Source of the DNA: Crocinitomicaceae bacterium
Lineage (GTDB): Bacteria > Bacteroidota > Bacteroidia > Flavobacteriales_D > Crocinitomicaceae
DNA length: 48,568 nucleotides
Direction: 5' to 3'
NCBI GenBank assembly: GCA_024643545.1
Contig: JAHEMR010000011.1
Span: forward strand, 1-48,568
Below are positions 32,911 through 41,460 of the stretch, in pieces (positions within the stretch are counted from its first letter, which is position 1; each line of letters opens with the position of its first letter). The translations under genes and the position numbers were made by a program. Below the pieces are notes generated by a model. It was not told where the DNA came from and ran no database searches. It saw only the letters and a list, made by a program, of their open reading frames with translations.

Positions 32911-33261
32911 ATGAAATTAAACATCAAAACACTTATTGCCTTATCACTTTTATGGATGGCTATCACAGGATGTACCAAAGAATCGATGCAGTCAGACTAC
33001 AAATATGAAGTAAGCGGAACGGCTGGTGACTATAGTATTACCTGCGAAGGAGCGCCGAGCGGAACTGTGCAGTATTCAAATGTGGGAAGTGGATGGGCAT
33101 ACACATGGAAACAAACAGGAACACGTTGGTTGTATATGTCCGCCCAAAACAATACAGACAATGGAACAGTGACGGTAAAGATTATTCGCGATGGAAAAGT
33201 AGTCGCTCAACAAACGAGCAGCGGAGCTTATGTTATTGCGACGGTTGACGGGACTTACTAA
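32911..33261 (+). CDS. Small lipoprotein, MmpS-like fold
   Basis: A 116-residue lipoprotein with lipobox AITGC (C21). The mature part is one beta-rich domain: YKYEVSGTAGDYSITCEG ... GSGWAYTWKQTGTRWLYMSAQNNTDNGTVTVKIIRDGKVVAQQTSSG. This arrangement resembles MmpS-type proteins (YxVxG, LYxSAQN, VTVKIxxDGKVVxxxxSSG). MmpS proteins partner RND exporters in mycobacteria; no exporter is near here, so only the fold is proposed. It is the second gene of a two-gene operon. Confidence 0.75.
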   Translation: MKLNIKTLIALSLLWMAITGCTKESMQSDYKYEVSGTAGDYSITCEGAPSGTVQYSNVGSGWAYTWKQTGTRWLYMSAQNNTDNGTVTVKIIRDGKVVAQQTSSGAYVIATVDGTY

Positions 33262-33490
33262 ATCATTGGTGCCTAATTTCCGGAAGTTGAAATCATACAT
33301 GTGAATAAATCTAAATTACCTTGAATTACCGTTTTCAAATTTATTTTCAATTAACCGAAAATTAGAATTTTGGTTGAATGAATAGAATTCACAGCCGCTG
33401 AATGATTATTCCAGCAATCATACGAATACTTATCGACAAGTAACAATCTATTTATCTCATTTCGTACATTCGTATATCAATTTCTGATAC

Positions 33491-34921
33491 ATGAAAACAC
33501 TCATCTCTTGGATTGCCAATACGAATGACTTTGACGCTGGACAGGTACTGGAAACGGGTCCAACGGCGAATTACCATAAGTATTTTTACAAGTCGGAACG
33601 ACACATCTTGCTTTCGGCGGCGAGTGGCGATGATACACGTTCGGAATTGTTGGTGAATTATTTAAGACGAACGTATCCTGAGCGAATGATTGAATTGCGC
33701 TACATGGGAATCCAGGATCCAATTGACCATCGAGAGATTCAGGGAAAGGTGAATCCATTTTTGATTGAATTACGGGAGGACAAGCTCGATATCTTTGTGT
33801 CGCCGGGGAGTCCGGCCATGCAGGTGGTGTGGTACTTGAGCCATTTGTCCTTGAACTTGAATACAACCTTATATCAGATGCGGGAGGCGCGTCACACGAG
33901 AACGAAGGATAAACCAGAATTGATCAAGATTGCCTTTGAAAAGTCCTCGCTTCCGGTGACGGCAATGTACCATCAGGAGGAAATTCAGAAGAATACGGGA
34001 GACGATTACTTCATCACACCGACCATCAAGAAGATTTACGAGAATGCGGCGAAAGTAGCACAGGTGGATGGTGTCACGGTCTTGATTCTCGGTGCCAGTG
34101 GAACCGGAAAGGAAAATTTAGCGAAGTACATCCACCGAAATTCCATTCGCAACGAGCAGGCCTACGTGACGGTGAACTGTTCCGCATTTAGCGATACCTT
34201 ATTGGAGTCCCGCTTATTTGGCTACAAAAAGGGCGCCTTCACGGGAGCAGACAAGGACACCCCTGGCTTATTCGAGCTGGCGGACAAAGGAACCATTTTC
34301 CTCGATGAAATTGGCGACATTTCTCCCTACATGCAACAGGTGCTATTGCGTGCGTTACAGGAGAAGGAAATCATGCCTCTGGGAGGAAAAGCGAAGAAAG
34401 TGAATGTCCGAGTGATCGCTGCTACCAACCAAAACCTACAAAAACGCTGCGAAGAGGGGAAATTCCGCTGGGACCTTTATTACCGTTTATCTGTTGTGGA
34501 ACTCGACCTACCTACCCTATCCGAGCGTGGGAAAGCCGACATCAAAGGAATGATTGAGCATTTCCTCACGCAGAAAAAGAAGGAATTACACCGACCAAAG
34601 AAATTGCAACTGGAAAAAGAAGCATTGGAAATCCTCTTGAATTATTCGTATCCGGGGAATGTTCGCCAGTTGGAAAACATCATCTCACGGCTCTACGTCT
34701 TCAACGAAGAATCGGTATCGGCGGAGGTCCTTCCCAAACGACTCAAGCAAGCGCCTTCGGATCAACCGATGAACATGGAGCACATCGAAAAAGAGCACAT
34801 CATCCGCGTGTTAAAACACTTTAAAGGAAATAAACGTCAAACCGCACTCGCGATTGGTTGGGCGATTAATACATTGGTTGCAAAGATGGAGAAGTATGGA
34901 ATCAAAACGGAAGGAAATTAA
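33491..34921 (+). CDS. Sigma-54-dependent activator with CARF-like N-terminal sensor (RtcR-like)
   Basis: A 476-residue transcription activator. The N-terminal 150 residues look like a CARF/Rossmann-type sensor ([23 protein letters not shown] ... [16 protein letters not shown]). The central AAA+ domain has Walker A GASGTGKE (201-208), the sigma-54 contact loop GAFTGA (248-253) and Walker [11 protein letters not shown] Fis-type helix-turn-helix ends the protein ([25 protein letters not shown]). RtcR, which drives RNA repair genes, has this same three-part plan. No rtcA/rtcB is present here. A good sigma-54 promoter at 35619 lies beyond the convergent fic gene and is its likely target. Its ligand is unknown. 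Confidence 0.85.
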   Translation: MKTLISWIANTNDFDAGQVLETGPTANYHKYFYKSERHILLSAASGDDTRSELLVNYLRRTYPERMIELRYMGIQDPIDHREIQGKVNPFLIELREDKLDIFVSPGSPAMQVVWYLSHLSLNLNTTLYQMREARHTRTKDKPELIKIAFEKSSLPVTAMYHQEEIQKNTGDDYFITPTIKKIYENAAKVAQVDGVTVLILGASGTGKENLAKYIHRNSIRNEQAYVTVNCSAFSDTLLESRLFGYKKGAFTGADKDTPGLFELADKGTIFLDEIGDISPYMQQVLLRALQEKEIMPLGGKAKKVNVRVIAATNQNLQKRCEEGKFRWDLYYRLSVVELDLPTLSERGKADIKGMIEHFLTQKKKELHRPKKLQLEKEALEILLNYSYPGNVRQLENIISRLYVFNEESVSAEVLPKRLKQAPSDQPMNMEHIEKEHIIRVLKHFKGNKRQTALAIGWAINTLVAKMEKYGIKTEGN

Positions 34922-35481
34922 TCCTCGTCCGTCTTCTCGTATCCCTCGTAATAATAAGATTGTTCGATTCCTTTGAAGATCAACTCACGGTTTGAAATAT
35001 CTGAACTTAAGTGAGCTTTCAGTAAGGTTTTCAATTCCAAATCATTGATTGGACTTCGTTCCATGGCTTGTAGATACTGGAATTTATCGATGTGTTGCCA
35101 ATCTACGACTTGTTTTAAGCGTGCTTTCAATAGTAAATCTAGCCAAATACGCATGGTGCGTCCGTTTCCTTCCATAAACGGATGAGCGATGTTCATTTCC
35201 ACGTACTTCTCGAGAATTTCATCGACTGTTCCTTCCGGCATTTCGTCAATTTTCGCAAGGATTTCTTTCAAATATAGAACCGTTGCAAAACGAAATCCAC
35301 CTTTCGAGATATTGACACTTCGCATCTTTCCAGCGAAATCATACAATCCATCAAATAGATAGTGATGGATGTGCATCAATCCTTTGGTTGTTCCGATTTC
35401 AATGTCATCAATTTGACCGGAAATGAACAGATCAAAGGCCTTGAATAAGCTTGACTTGTGAATGATATTAGCGGGATTCAT
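34918..35481 (-). CDS. fic: Class III autoinhibited Fic adenylyltransferase
   Basis: A 187-residue protein closely matching the NmFic type. The Fic motif [10 protein letters not shown] (100-109) is complete with catalytic His. The flap [10 protein letters not shown] precedes it. The C-terminal inhibitory helix keeps SYYYEG (175-180), the S-x3-E-G motif with the glutamate that blocks ATP positioning in class III. Such enzymes AMPylate targets such as DNA gyrase or themselves when released. ATG 35481 ([16 protein letters not shown]) matches the length of NmFic; a longer form from TTG 35529 is possible. It is convergent with the sigma-54 activator, sharing the stop region. Confidence 0.92.
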   Translation of the reverse strand: MNPANIIHKSSLFKAFDLFISGQIDDIEIGTTKGLMHIHHYLFDGLYDFAGKMRSVNISKGGFRFATVLYLKEILAKIDEMPEGTVDEILEKYVEMNIAHPFMEGNGRTMRIWLDLLLKARLKQVVDWQHIDKFQYLQAMERSPINDLELKTLLKAHLSSDISNRELIFKGIEQSYYYEGYEKTDED

Positions 35482-35546
35482 ACTACCACTAAGATACGGA
35501 TTTAAGCGGAAAAATCCGATTTTATACAATAAATCAAATTATAGCT

Positions 35547-35584
35547 CTTTTTGATATCTTTTTCACTTTTTGATACCTTTTTAA
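35547..35584. promoter_or_regulatory. Tandem 19-bp repeat, candidate activator site
   Basis: CTTTTTGATATCTTTTTCA (35547-35565) is followed directly by CTTTTTGATACCTTTTTAA (35566-35584). They sit about 35-70 bp before the sigma-54 -24 element and upstream of fic on the other strand. This is close for an enhancer site, so the role is tentative. Confidence 0.45.
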
Positions 35585-35618
35585 TTGTTTTTTACTGCTT
35601 TTAATGGGTTTTAATTCT

Positions 35619-35634
35619 TGGCATAGCCTTTGCC
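35619..35634 (+). promoter_or_regulatory. Sigma-54 (-24/-12) promoter
   Basis: TGGCATAGCCTTTGCC matches TGGCACRNNNNTTGCW: invariant GG (35620-35621) and GC (35632-35633) have the exact 12-bp offset. Transcription would begin near 35645, 23 bp before the ATG at 35668. The activator with GAFTGA is encoded 0.7 kb upstream. Confidence 0.82.
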
Positions 35635-35667
35635 TAAAGAAGTGCAACCAACAAAACATCCGAAAGC

Positions 35668-36135
35668 ATGCTACAAGAAATCTCTAAGATCACCACTGAA
35701 GAACAGAAGAAAAACGAGTTCGCCTTAAATCAATTCCGCTATTCTTTTTTAGCAGGGAATTTTGAGCAGCTGGAGGAGTTACTAGATCCAAAAGGGGTCT
35801 TCTTTAAACGCATGAATAAAACGCGTGCATTAGCTCATTTTCACAAGTTCCTTTTTTCCGAACATAAAATTGGCAACCGATTGTGGCCGGAGTTCAAAGA
35901 TGGGTACAGCATGGACGAGTTTCCAGGTGAACACGTGATTGAATTTCGCTTCATGGAAACGGATCCCTTTACACATCCGGACGTGGATCAATTTGAATTT
36001 GGGTCAGCACCGCGGAAGGAATTCAATGAATTGGTGATTCGAATAGCTTTTCAATTTAAGAACGGGAAAATCATCCGTTTGCGCTTTCCGAAAAGGGTGA
36101 TTAAAAGCATTGAAACATTCATCCATCAAAACTAA
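35668..36135 (+). CDS. Unknown protein, NTF2-like fold suspected; first gene of sigma-54 operon
   Basis: A 155-residue cytosolic protein. The pattern of an N-terminal helix pair (NEFALNQFRYSFLAGNFEQLEELLDPKGVFF), a helix (KTRALAHFHKFLF) and C-terminal strands (EFNELVIRIAFQFKNGKIIRLRFPKRVI) suggests a SnoaL/NTF2-like fold; this is inference from pattern only. It directly follows the sigma-54 promoter. Its stop overlaps the next start (TAATG at 36133-36137). No catalytic motif was identified. Confidence 0.75.
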   Translation: MLQEISKITTEEQKKNEFALNQFRYSFLAGNFEQLEELLDPKGVFFKRMNKTRALAHFHKFLFSEHKIGNRLWPEFKDGYSMDEFPGEHVIEFRFMETDPFTHPDVDQFEFGSAPRKEFNELVIRIAFQFKNGKIIRLRFPKRVIKSIETFIHQN

Positions 36136-36527
36136 TGCAGATGAAACTACAGGTTCAACTTGTTTATATGATGGATTCAGATGCACCAAAAGACAAATAC
36201 TTACTTAAAAATGGTCATTTCGATTTTATTTTCCAACCGATCCTACTACCAAAAAAATGGATCTGTATTCGAATTGAACGGGATTACCACAGAGAGTCAA
36301 GCTACATGATCGGAGAATTGTACACGCTTTACATCAACCGCTTAACCAACAAAATTACATTGATCTCCACAGGTAAATTCGACTCATTGTTTGCGCACGC
36401 GTTATTGGCAAAAATGAAAGAACTAGATTCTAAAGGACAACGCGACACGGGTTTCATCCTAACGAAAAAACCTTTGAAACTGAATCAGTTTATGACCTAT
36501 ATCATGGCATCTTATAAAAAAGATTAA
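36135..36527 (+). CDS. Unknown protein, second gene of sigma-54 operon
   Basis: A 130-residue protein starting MQMKLQVQLVYMMDSDAPKDKYLLKNGHFDFIF. It is rich in aromatic and basic residues and mostly beta in appearance, ending in a helix (LNQFMTYIMASYKKD). No family is recognised. Its start overlaps the upstream stop by one base, indicating translational coupling, and its stop is one base before the next ATG. Confidence 0.75.
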   Translation: MQMKLQVQLVYMMDSDAPKDKYLLKNGHFDFIFQPILLPKKWICIRIERDYHRESSYMIGELYTLYINRLTNKITLISTGKFDSLFAHALLAKMKELDSKGQRDTGFILTKKPLKLNQFMTYIMASYKKD

Positions 36528-36528
36528 T

Positions 36529-36969
36529 ATGAACGAACACAAAACAATTCCCCAGGAACAACAGTCCTACCCTCCCCTGCGTACACTTGCGGATGCGGTA
36601 CGGTACTTTATTCAAAGCATGGACATCGACATGCTCTACAACCTGCTCGATGACAAAATCACTTACCAAGATTTTCACAGAAACGAATTTCTTTTAAAAC
36701 TCGAACGCGTCATGAATGACTTCAAGTTAAACGGCGACACGTTTTTGAATGCGGTAGAAGGACGCTGTGGCGATTGCTACAAGGAGAAATCGGGGTACCT
36801 GTTTATTGGAAACAACAGCAAGCGCTACATGAACCTACTTTTTGACCTCGACAAAGGTGAAATCACCGATTTGTTTGAATGTTCGAATTTCAAAACACAA
36901 TTCAAATTTCGACACTTGACGAAACGTGTATACATAGATCCCACTAACAGAGGTTTTGATTTATTTTAA
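36529..36969 (+). CDS. Unknown protein, NTF2-like fold suspected; third gene of sigma-54 operon
   Basis: A 146-residue protein. The opening after a proline-rich lead (LADAVRYFIQSMDIDMLYNLLDDKITYQDFHRNEFLLKLERVM) has the same helix-helix-helix spacing as the first gene of the operon, and both may be NTF2-like. A CxxC pair in GRCGDCYKE could bind zinc. The rest is strand-rich (GYLFIGNN, YMNLLFDLDKGEITDLFEC). Function is unknown. Confidence 0.75.
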   Translation: MNEHKTIPQEQQSYPPLRTLADAVRYFIQSMDIDMLYNLLDDKITYQDFHRNEFLLKLERVMNDFKLNGDTFLNAVEGRCGDCYKEKSGYLFIGNNSKRYMNLLFDLDKGEITDLFECSNFKTQFKFRHLTKRVYIDPTNRGFDLF

Positions 36970-36996
36970 TTTTAATTGTCCAATAATACTTTGAAA

Positions 36997-37680
36997 ATGA
37001 TCCCAGGACCTACCTATGTTTACGCTTGTCCAGACTGCCAATTGCGCGTGTCAAACCGCAGTATCATGAGCGGCAACACTTTCGGGGCGACCCAATTTTC
37101 CGATTTACGCATCGACGCACCGATGATGCCATCCTATCCACGTATTTCCAAATGTGAACGTTGCGACTGCACTTTTTGGCTGGACGACGAAACAAAAGTT
37201 GAAGGCACCGTTGGGATTCCTTTCACCGCTTTGTACGATGACGATTTCACTCCTAACGAAACCAAAAACCCTGTTTTTGGAGACCAGCTCGAAATAAATT
37301 CAGCGCTTGAATTAGATCAAGAAAGCATCAAAGACGCACTATTCATGAATGTTCAAAGGGATGAAGAAGACGAAAAACACTTGCGTTATTTGTTATTGTG
37401 GGCATACCACAAACAATTGCTGGATGGTACGATTCTACGTGAAAACTTAAACGAGGACTTAGACTATCGGGAGAACATTGATGCTTTATTGAACTTAATC
37501 GAGGAAGATGAAGGTTCCACCATATTCTGCGCAGAACTAAACCGCTTTGTAGGAAGATTCGACCGTTGCTTTGAGTTACTAGAACCCTTTGTCGAAGAGT
37601 TTATGGGGCCTATTGTCGGAGAAATTCACGACCGATGCTTGGCAGGAAATCGGGATGTGTTTGAGATTGAAATCGGTTAA
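36997..37680 (+). CDS. Unknown protein with N-terminal zinc-ribbon; fourth gene of sigma-54 operon
   Basis: A 227-residue protein from ATG 36997; a TTG at 36976 would add seven residues. Two CxxC pairs, CPDC near the start and CERCDC about 45 residues later, form a likely zinc ribbon. The C-terminal half is acidic and helical (DEEDEKHLRYLLLWAYHKQLL ... LDYRENIDALLNLIEEDEG ... FCAELNRFVGRFDRCFELLEPF), suggesting protein interaction. The last four bases overlap the stop of the convergent deacetylase gene. It is probably the last gene of the sigma-54 operon. Confidence 0.78.
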   Translation: MIPGPTYVYACPDCQLRVSNRSIMSGNTFGATQFSDLRIDAPMMPSYPRISKCERCDCTFWLDDETKVEGTVGIPFTALYDDDFTPNETKNPVFGDQLEINSALELDQESIKDALFMNVQRDEEDEKHLRYLLLWAYHKQLLDGTILRENLNEDLDYRENIDALLNLIEEDEGSTIFCAELNRFVGRFDRCFELLEPFVEEFMGPIVGEIHDRCLAGNRDVFEIEIG

Positions 37681-38666
37681 GCCACGTCATCCTCCAGCCA
37701 ACTCGGACGCGAGTTGGTTTTCTTTGGAATAAAGAGCGTTTCGCGCTGTGGATTTTCACAAATGATTCGGGCACATGTCAGAAGGGATTTTAAATGGAGA
37801 TCAAGCACCGCTTCGTAATTATCGTAACGATAGCCACCGAATAAAGCCAGGGTAACAGGTAAGGGTTTGCCAATTTCAACGGAGATTGCATTCACCCAAT
37901 CAGAGAAAAGTTGCGCACATTGAAGCCAATGTTTGGTGTCACAGCCACCACCGATGTCATCGTCCTCGTGTGAATCAGCTCCATGCGCAAAGACTACATA
38001 ATGGAGTTTCCCCACTTTAATAAGCGCTCCAACATGGTCCAAACCTTTTTGAAAAGTGGCTACATAAGATTCATTTGTGCCGGTCGGATTGATGTTACAT
38101 CCTTTCGGGATGGCTAAATTGATGATTGGATTGAAACTGCGTGAATCTTCGATGCTATTTCCAAAATGACCGTCGAGATCAAAATAAGCGCCACTCACAC
38201 CGAACGATTCGTAGAGTTTGATGGCGGAAATAACTTGTCCGGAGAAGGTACAGAATCCACATCCACGCTCTGGTTGCGCATGATGCATTCCCGAAACCGG
38301 AGCAAAACAAACGGTCTGTGGGTGAAGAAGCGCATGTTTTTTCGCTTCGTACAAGGATGCGTTTGTGTAACCAACGCTATGAACTAAATTTTTGGACCAT
38401 GGCAGGGAATTAGAGCGATAATTTCCTACACCATGAAAGACATTGTGAACGTAGGTTTCTGTGTGTGCTAATTCAAAGTCCGCTTTGGTGAAAGGCTGAA
38501 AATTTGATTGTAGTCGAAATGCGCTGGTGAGTCCTTTCTTTTTCATGCGCTGCATGAGTAAATGAGGTTTGAGTGGCGATTTGGATATGGATGCCGTTTG
38601 GATGTTTTCGAAACATACTTGCTGGTCCGTGTAGAAGGTTAAAATACGTTTGCTTCTTTTTTTCAT
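37677..38666 (-). CDS. Histone deacetylase-fold (class II-like) deacetylase
   Basis: A 329-residue HDAC-superfamily enzyme. The active site is recognisable: tandem His in SGMHHAQPERGCGFCTFSG (H128-H129), the zinc ligands D165 and H167 in YFDLDGHFGNS, and a late acidic motif HGADSHEDDDIGGG. The end motif FGGYRYD replaces the usual GGY. Bacterial members deacetylate polyamines, acetoin-linked proteins or lysines; the substrate here is unknown. It is divergent from the vWA gene with a 149-bp gap and convergent with the sigma-54 operon. Confidence 0.9.
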   Translation of the reverse strand: MKKRSKRILTFYTDQQVCFENIQTASISKSPLKPHLLMQRMKKKGLTSAFRLQSNFQPFTKADFELAHTETYVHNVFHGVGNYRSNSLPWSKNLVHSVGYTNASLYEAKKHALLHPQTVCFAPVSGMHHAQPERGCGFCTFSGQVISAIKLYESFGVSGAYFDLDGHFGNSIEDSRSFNPIINLAIPKGCNINPTGTNESYVATFQKGLDHVGALIKVGKLHYVVFAHGADSHEDDDIGGGCDTKHWLQCAQLFSDWVNAISVEIGKPLPVTLALFGGYRYDNYEAVLDLHLKSLLTCARIICENPQRETLFIPKKTNSRPSWLEDDVA

Positions 38667-38815
38667 TGGCGAGTGGTTTTAGTGAAACAATGAATGAATT
38701 TGACTGCAAAGTTCCGTCAATACCGAGGATAAAACAGCTTCCTTGCAAGCTTGCAGAAATGAGGAAAGCGGTGAAAAAAGAAGAAATATTTGTCAAACAA
38801 TTTAAAACAACAATT

Positions 38816-39484
38816 ATGAAAAACAAAACAACACTTTACCACTTTATCGTTGACCAAAGTGGATCGATGTCAGGCATGGAGTCCCAGACAATCGCAGGAT
38901 TTAACACGCAATTGAAAACCATTCAAGAGCTCAAACAAACGCATGTAGATCAGACGTACTTGTGCTCGCTAACCTTTTTTAACCACGACGTGATTGACCT
39001 CATTCAATCCAACGATGTCGGACAAATTAAGGATTTATCCACCGAGACGTATATCCCAAATGGAACAACAGCACTTCTCGACGGAATTGGAAAATCGATT
39101 TACAGCATCAAACAACGGTATGGTAAAGACATTGCGGAGGACAAAATGTCAGTTGTATTAATTATCATCACCGATGGACATGAAAATGCATCAAGAATGT
39201 ACTCCTACCATGATGTAGCACACTTAATCAAGGAATTAGACGAAACCGGAAAATGGACATTTAGTTTCCTTGGCGCGGACTTTGATGCCATCCACACCTC
39301 ACATATGCTTAATATTCGAAAGGAAAACGTCATGAACTTTAGTAAATCTTCTTATGCAGGATTCATGGATGAAGTGAGTGACGGAATTAAGGCATATGCG
39401 AGTGAAAAATCAAAAGGGCATTTAAAACGAGACATTTTCGATATCTTTAGCAAGAAGGACCGAAGAAACACAGATACTTTTTAA
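38816..39484 (+). CDS. von Willebrand factor A-domain protein
   Basis: A 222-residue cytosolic vWA protein. The MIDAS metal site is complete: DQSGSMSG (about 14-21) for DxSxS, a Thr in PNGTTALLDGIG, and Asp in IITDGHEN. The rest is a standard alternating alpha/beta vWA fold with no membrane or signal segment. ATG 38816 is preferred, because upstream extensions run through the divergent HDAC promoter. The next gene is 13 bp downstream. Such soluble vWA proteins often work as scaffolds next to AAA or RNA-stress proteins. Confidence 0.9.
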   Translation: MKNKTTLYHFIVDQSGSMSGMESQTIAGFNTQLKTIQELKQTHVDQTYLCSLTFFNHDVIDLIQSNDVGQIKDLSTETYIPNGTTALLDGIGKSIYSIKQRYGKDIAEDKMSVVLIIITDGHENASRMYSYHDVAHLIKELDETGKWTFSFLGADFDAIHTSHMLNIRKENVMNFSKSSYAGFMDEVSDGIKAYASEKSKGHLKRDIFDIFSKKDRRNTDTF

Positions 39485-39497
39485 AAAAAACAAGGCC

Positions 39498-40646
39498 ATG
39501 AAGGTACATCTCATTCGAGCATCAGGTTATCCACTAGAGGATTTCAATAATGTGATCAACTTGCTTCGTAAACACCGAGGTAGTATTGAATTTGTACCTT
39601 CAGAACCAATTATCCTTCCTGATTCAGAAAAATTTAAAACATACGATACAGAATGGGAGTTTGAAAAAAAAGAACAACCTCGCTTAGCCAAATTAAGTAT
39701 AGAAAATAACAAAACAGCAAACTATAGTATCTCCTTTCCACACAAAGAAAAAGTACATACGTGGAAGCAACTTTTTGGGATTTGCAAAGATTTTCGCAAA
39801 AACAACAACATCAGTAAGGAAGACCATGTAATGCTCTTAACCAACGAATCGAATGAACACAATTGGTTTGGAAGCTACGATGAATCATTAAAGAACTACT
39901 TTATTCAAACAAACAATTGGTCCTACTATTTTGGAAATGATTTAGACAGCCGTTTCCCGATTGCGTATGAGGTAGCAGCTTGGATATTGCGCAGCATGAT
40001 GTTTCGCTCACAAGTCGAAACGCTGAACGCATTGCACAAAGAACCGCGTGGCTGCATGATGGACTTCTGTGTGAAAAAACCGCAAATTATCCTCAAAATG
40101 CGCACCGGTGATTTATGTGAAGATTGCATGAACGTACTAACAAACCGCGATGTGAACCGCAGTCATGCCCGTCAGCTGTTTACCATCATGGATGGCTTAC
40201 GAGAGAACTTATTGTTCCGTCAACGATCTAGTTTATTGATGGAAAATAGCCGAATGGAAATAAGGGGTTTAAGTAAACGGATTTTCCTCACCGATTTAGG
40301 CGATTTAGAAATTAATTTGAATCCAAAGGAAAAAGCGCTATTCCTACTCTACCTCCATCATCCAGAGGGAATTATGCGAAGTCATTTAATCGATCACCAA
40401 GTGGAATTAAGGTCCTACTATGCGATGTTGAGTCAGCAAGCATCCAACCAATTAATTGATGAAGCGATTGAACGTTTAACGGATGTAACCGATAACAACA
40501 TGAACGAAGTCATGGCGCGTATTCGCTCAAAGTTTCGTCAGGCAGTCGGAAGTCAACAATTCGAAGATTACAGCATCATGGCTACTCCGGAAGGAACGCA
40601 TAAGATTCGCTTGAATCGAGAATTGATACATATTATTCCAACTTAA
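39498..40646 (+). CDS. Unknown protein with four-cysteine (zinc-like) centre
   Basis: A 382-residue protein with no recognised family name. The N-terminal half has HVMLLTNESNEHNWFGSYDESLKNYFIQTNNWSYYF. A central CMMDFC and later CEDC give four cysteines within about 30 residues (GCMMDFCVKKPQIIL ... LCEDCMN), a likely structural zinc site. The C-terminal part (LNPKEKALFLLYLHHPEGIMRSHLIDHQVELRSYYAML) resembles a helical module I recall from Bacteroidota proteins of unknown role. It lies between the vWA gene (13 bp) and the DUF1287 gene (19 bp), so the three form an operon. Confidence 0.78.
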   Translation: MKVHLIRASGYPLEDFNNVINLLRKHRGSIEFVPSEPIILPDSEKFKTYDTEWEFEKKEQPRLAKLSIENNKTANYSISFPHKEKVHTWKQLFGICKDFRKNNNISKEDHVMLLTNESNEHNWFGSYDESLKNYFIQTNNWSYYFGNDLDSRFPIAYEVAAWILRSMMFRSQVETLNALHKEPRGCMMDFCVKKPQIILKMRTGDLCEDCMNVLTNRDVNRSHARQLFTIMDGLRENLLFRQRSSLLMENSRMEIRGLSKRIFLTDLGDLEINLNPKEKALFLLYLHHPEGIMRSHLIDHQVELRSYYAMLSQQASNQLIDEAIERLTDVTDNNMNEVMARIRSKFRQAVGSQQFEDYSIMATPEGTHKIRLNRELIHIIPT

Positions 40647-40665
40647 ACACACGAATATTCAAAAC

Positions 40666-41346
40666 ATGAAAAAAACACTTCTTTTACTTGGACTAACCTT
40701 GATTTTGGGCTTCTTCTCTTGGAAGGAAATCACGGATCAAAAGGAGGTTCATACGACTCAAATTAAACACGTTGAGAAAGCTGAAATTACTTCTGACGGA
40801 TACGAGGAAGACAGCATCATCGACAACCCTAATCTACTCAAATTTGTAGAACATGTGCGTTGGCAAAGTACGCAAGATGTGACGTATGACCCAAGTTATT
40901 TTACGTTGAGCTATCCAAACGGAGACGTTCCAGCAAATAAAGGTGTTTGTGTGGATGTTCCCATTCGCGGACTGCGTACTATTGGAATTGATTTACAAAA
41001 ATTGGTGCACGAAGATGTCCTTGCTAATGCAAACGCCTACCGCATTACGCGTGCCGATCACAACATTGACCACCGACGTTGCGTGAATTTAATCACCTAC
41101 TTCAAACGAAAAAAAGTGACTGTTTTAGTAACGAATAACGCGGCAGATTATCGTCCAGGCGACATTGTTTTCTGGGACATTGCCCGCGGACATGTAGGGG
41201 TTGTGACGAATGTAAAAGTTCCTAGAACAAATCGGTATTTCATGGTGCATAACATTTGTTGCGGACCGCAAATGGAGGATTTTTTGTTTGCTGCTCCGAT
41301 CGTTTGCCATGTATCTTTTGATAAAGTGATAAGTGAACTCAAATAA
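40666..41346 (+). CDS. DUF1287 protein (NlpC/P60-related amidase fold)
   Basis: A 226-residue protein with an N-terminal signal or anchor (MKKTLLLLGLTLILGFFSW). The DUF1287 hallmarks are VPANKGVCVDVPIRGLRTIGIDLQKLVHEDV, NIDHRRCVNLITYF, YRPGDIVFWDI and GHVGVVTN. The Cys in GVCVDV and His in GHVGVV fit a cysteine-amidase active site of the NlpC/P60 clan, probably acting in the periplasm on cell wall or lipid substrates. It is the last gene of the vWA operon. Confidence 0.88.
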   Translation: MKKTLLLLGLTLILGFFSWKEITDQKEVHTTQIKHVEKAEITSDGYEEDSIIDNPNLLKFVEHVRWQSTQDVTYDPSYFTLSYPNGDVPANKGVCVDVPIRGLRTIGIDLQKLVHEDVLANANAYRITRADHNIDHRRCVNLITYFKRKKVTVLVTNNAADYRPGDIVFWDIARGHVGVVTNVKVPRTNRYFMVHNICCGPQMEDFLFAAPIVCHVSFDKVISELK

Positions 41347-41460
41347 ATTCCAAGCTCCTCTTGGATAACTTGAAAATTCTTGTTGAAAACGATTTAAAAA
41401 TTGAACGAATCGGGATTTTTTGAACCGATAATTAACAACTAAAATACAGTATTTAATAGC

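Noticed and set aside
33491..37680. RtcBA RNA-repair operon
   Set aside because: The regulator looks RtcR-like, but no RNA ligase or cyclase motif was found in any neighbouring gene.
38670..38815. Sigma-54 promoter before the vWA gene
   Set aside because: Several GG and GC pairs are present but none has the required 12-bp offset.
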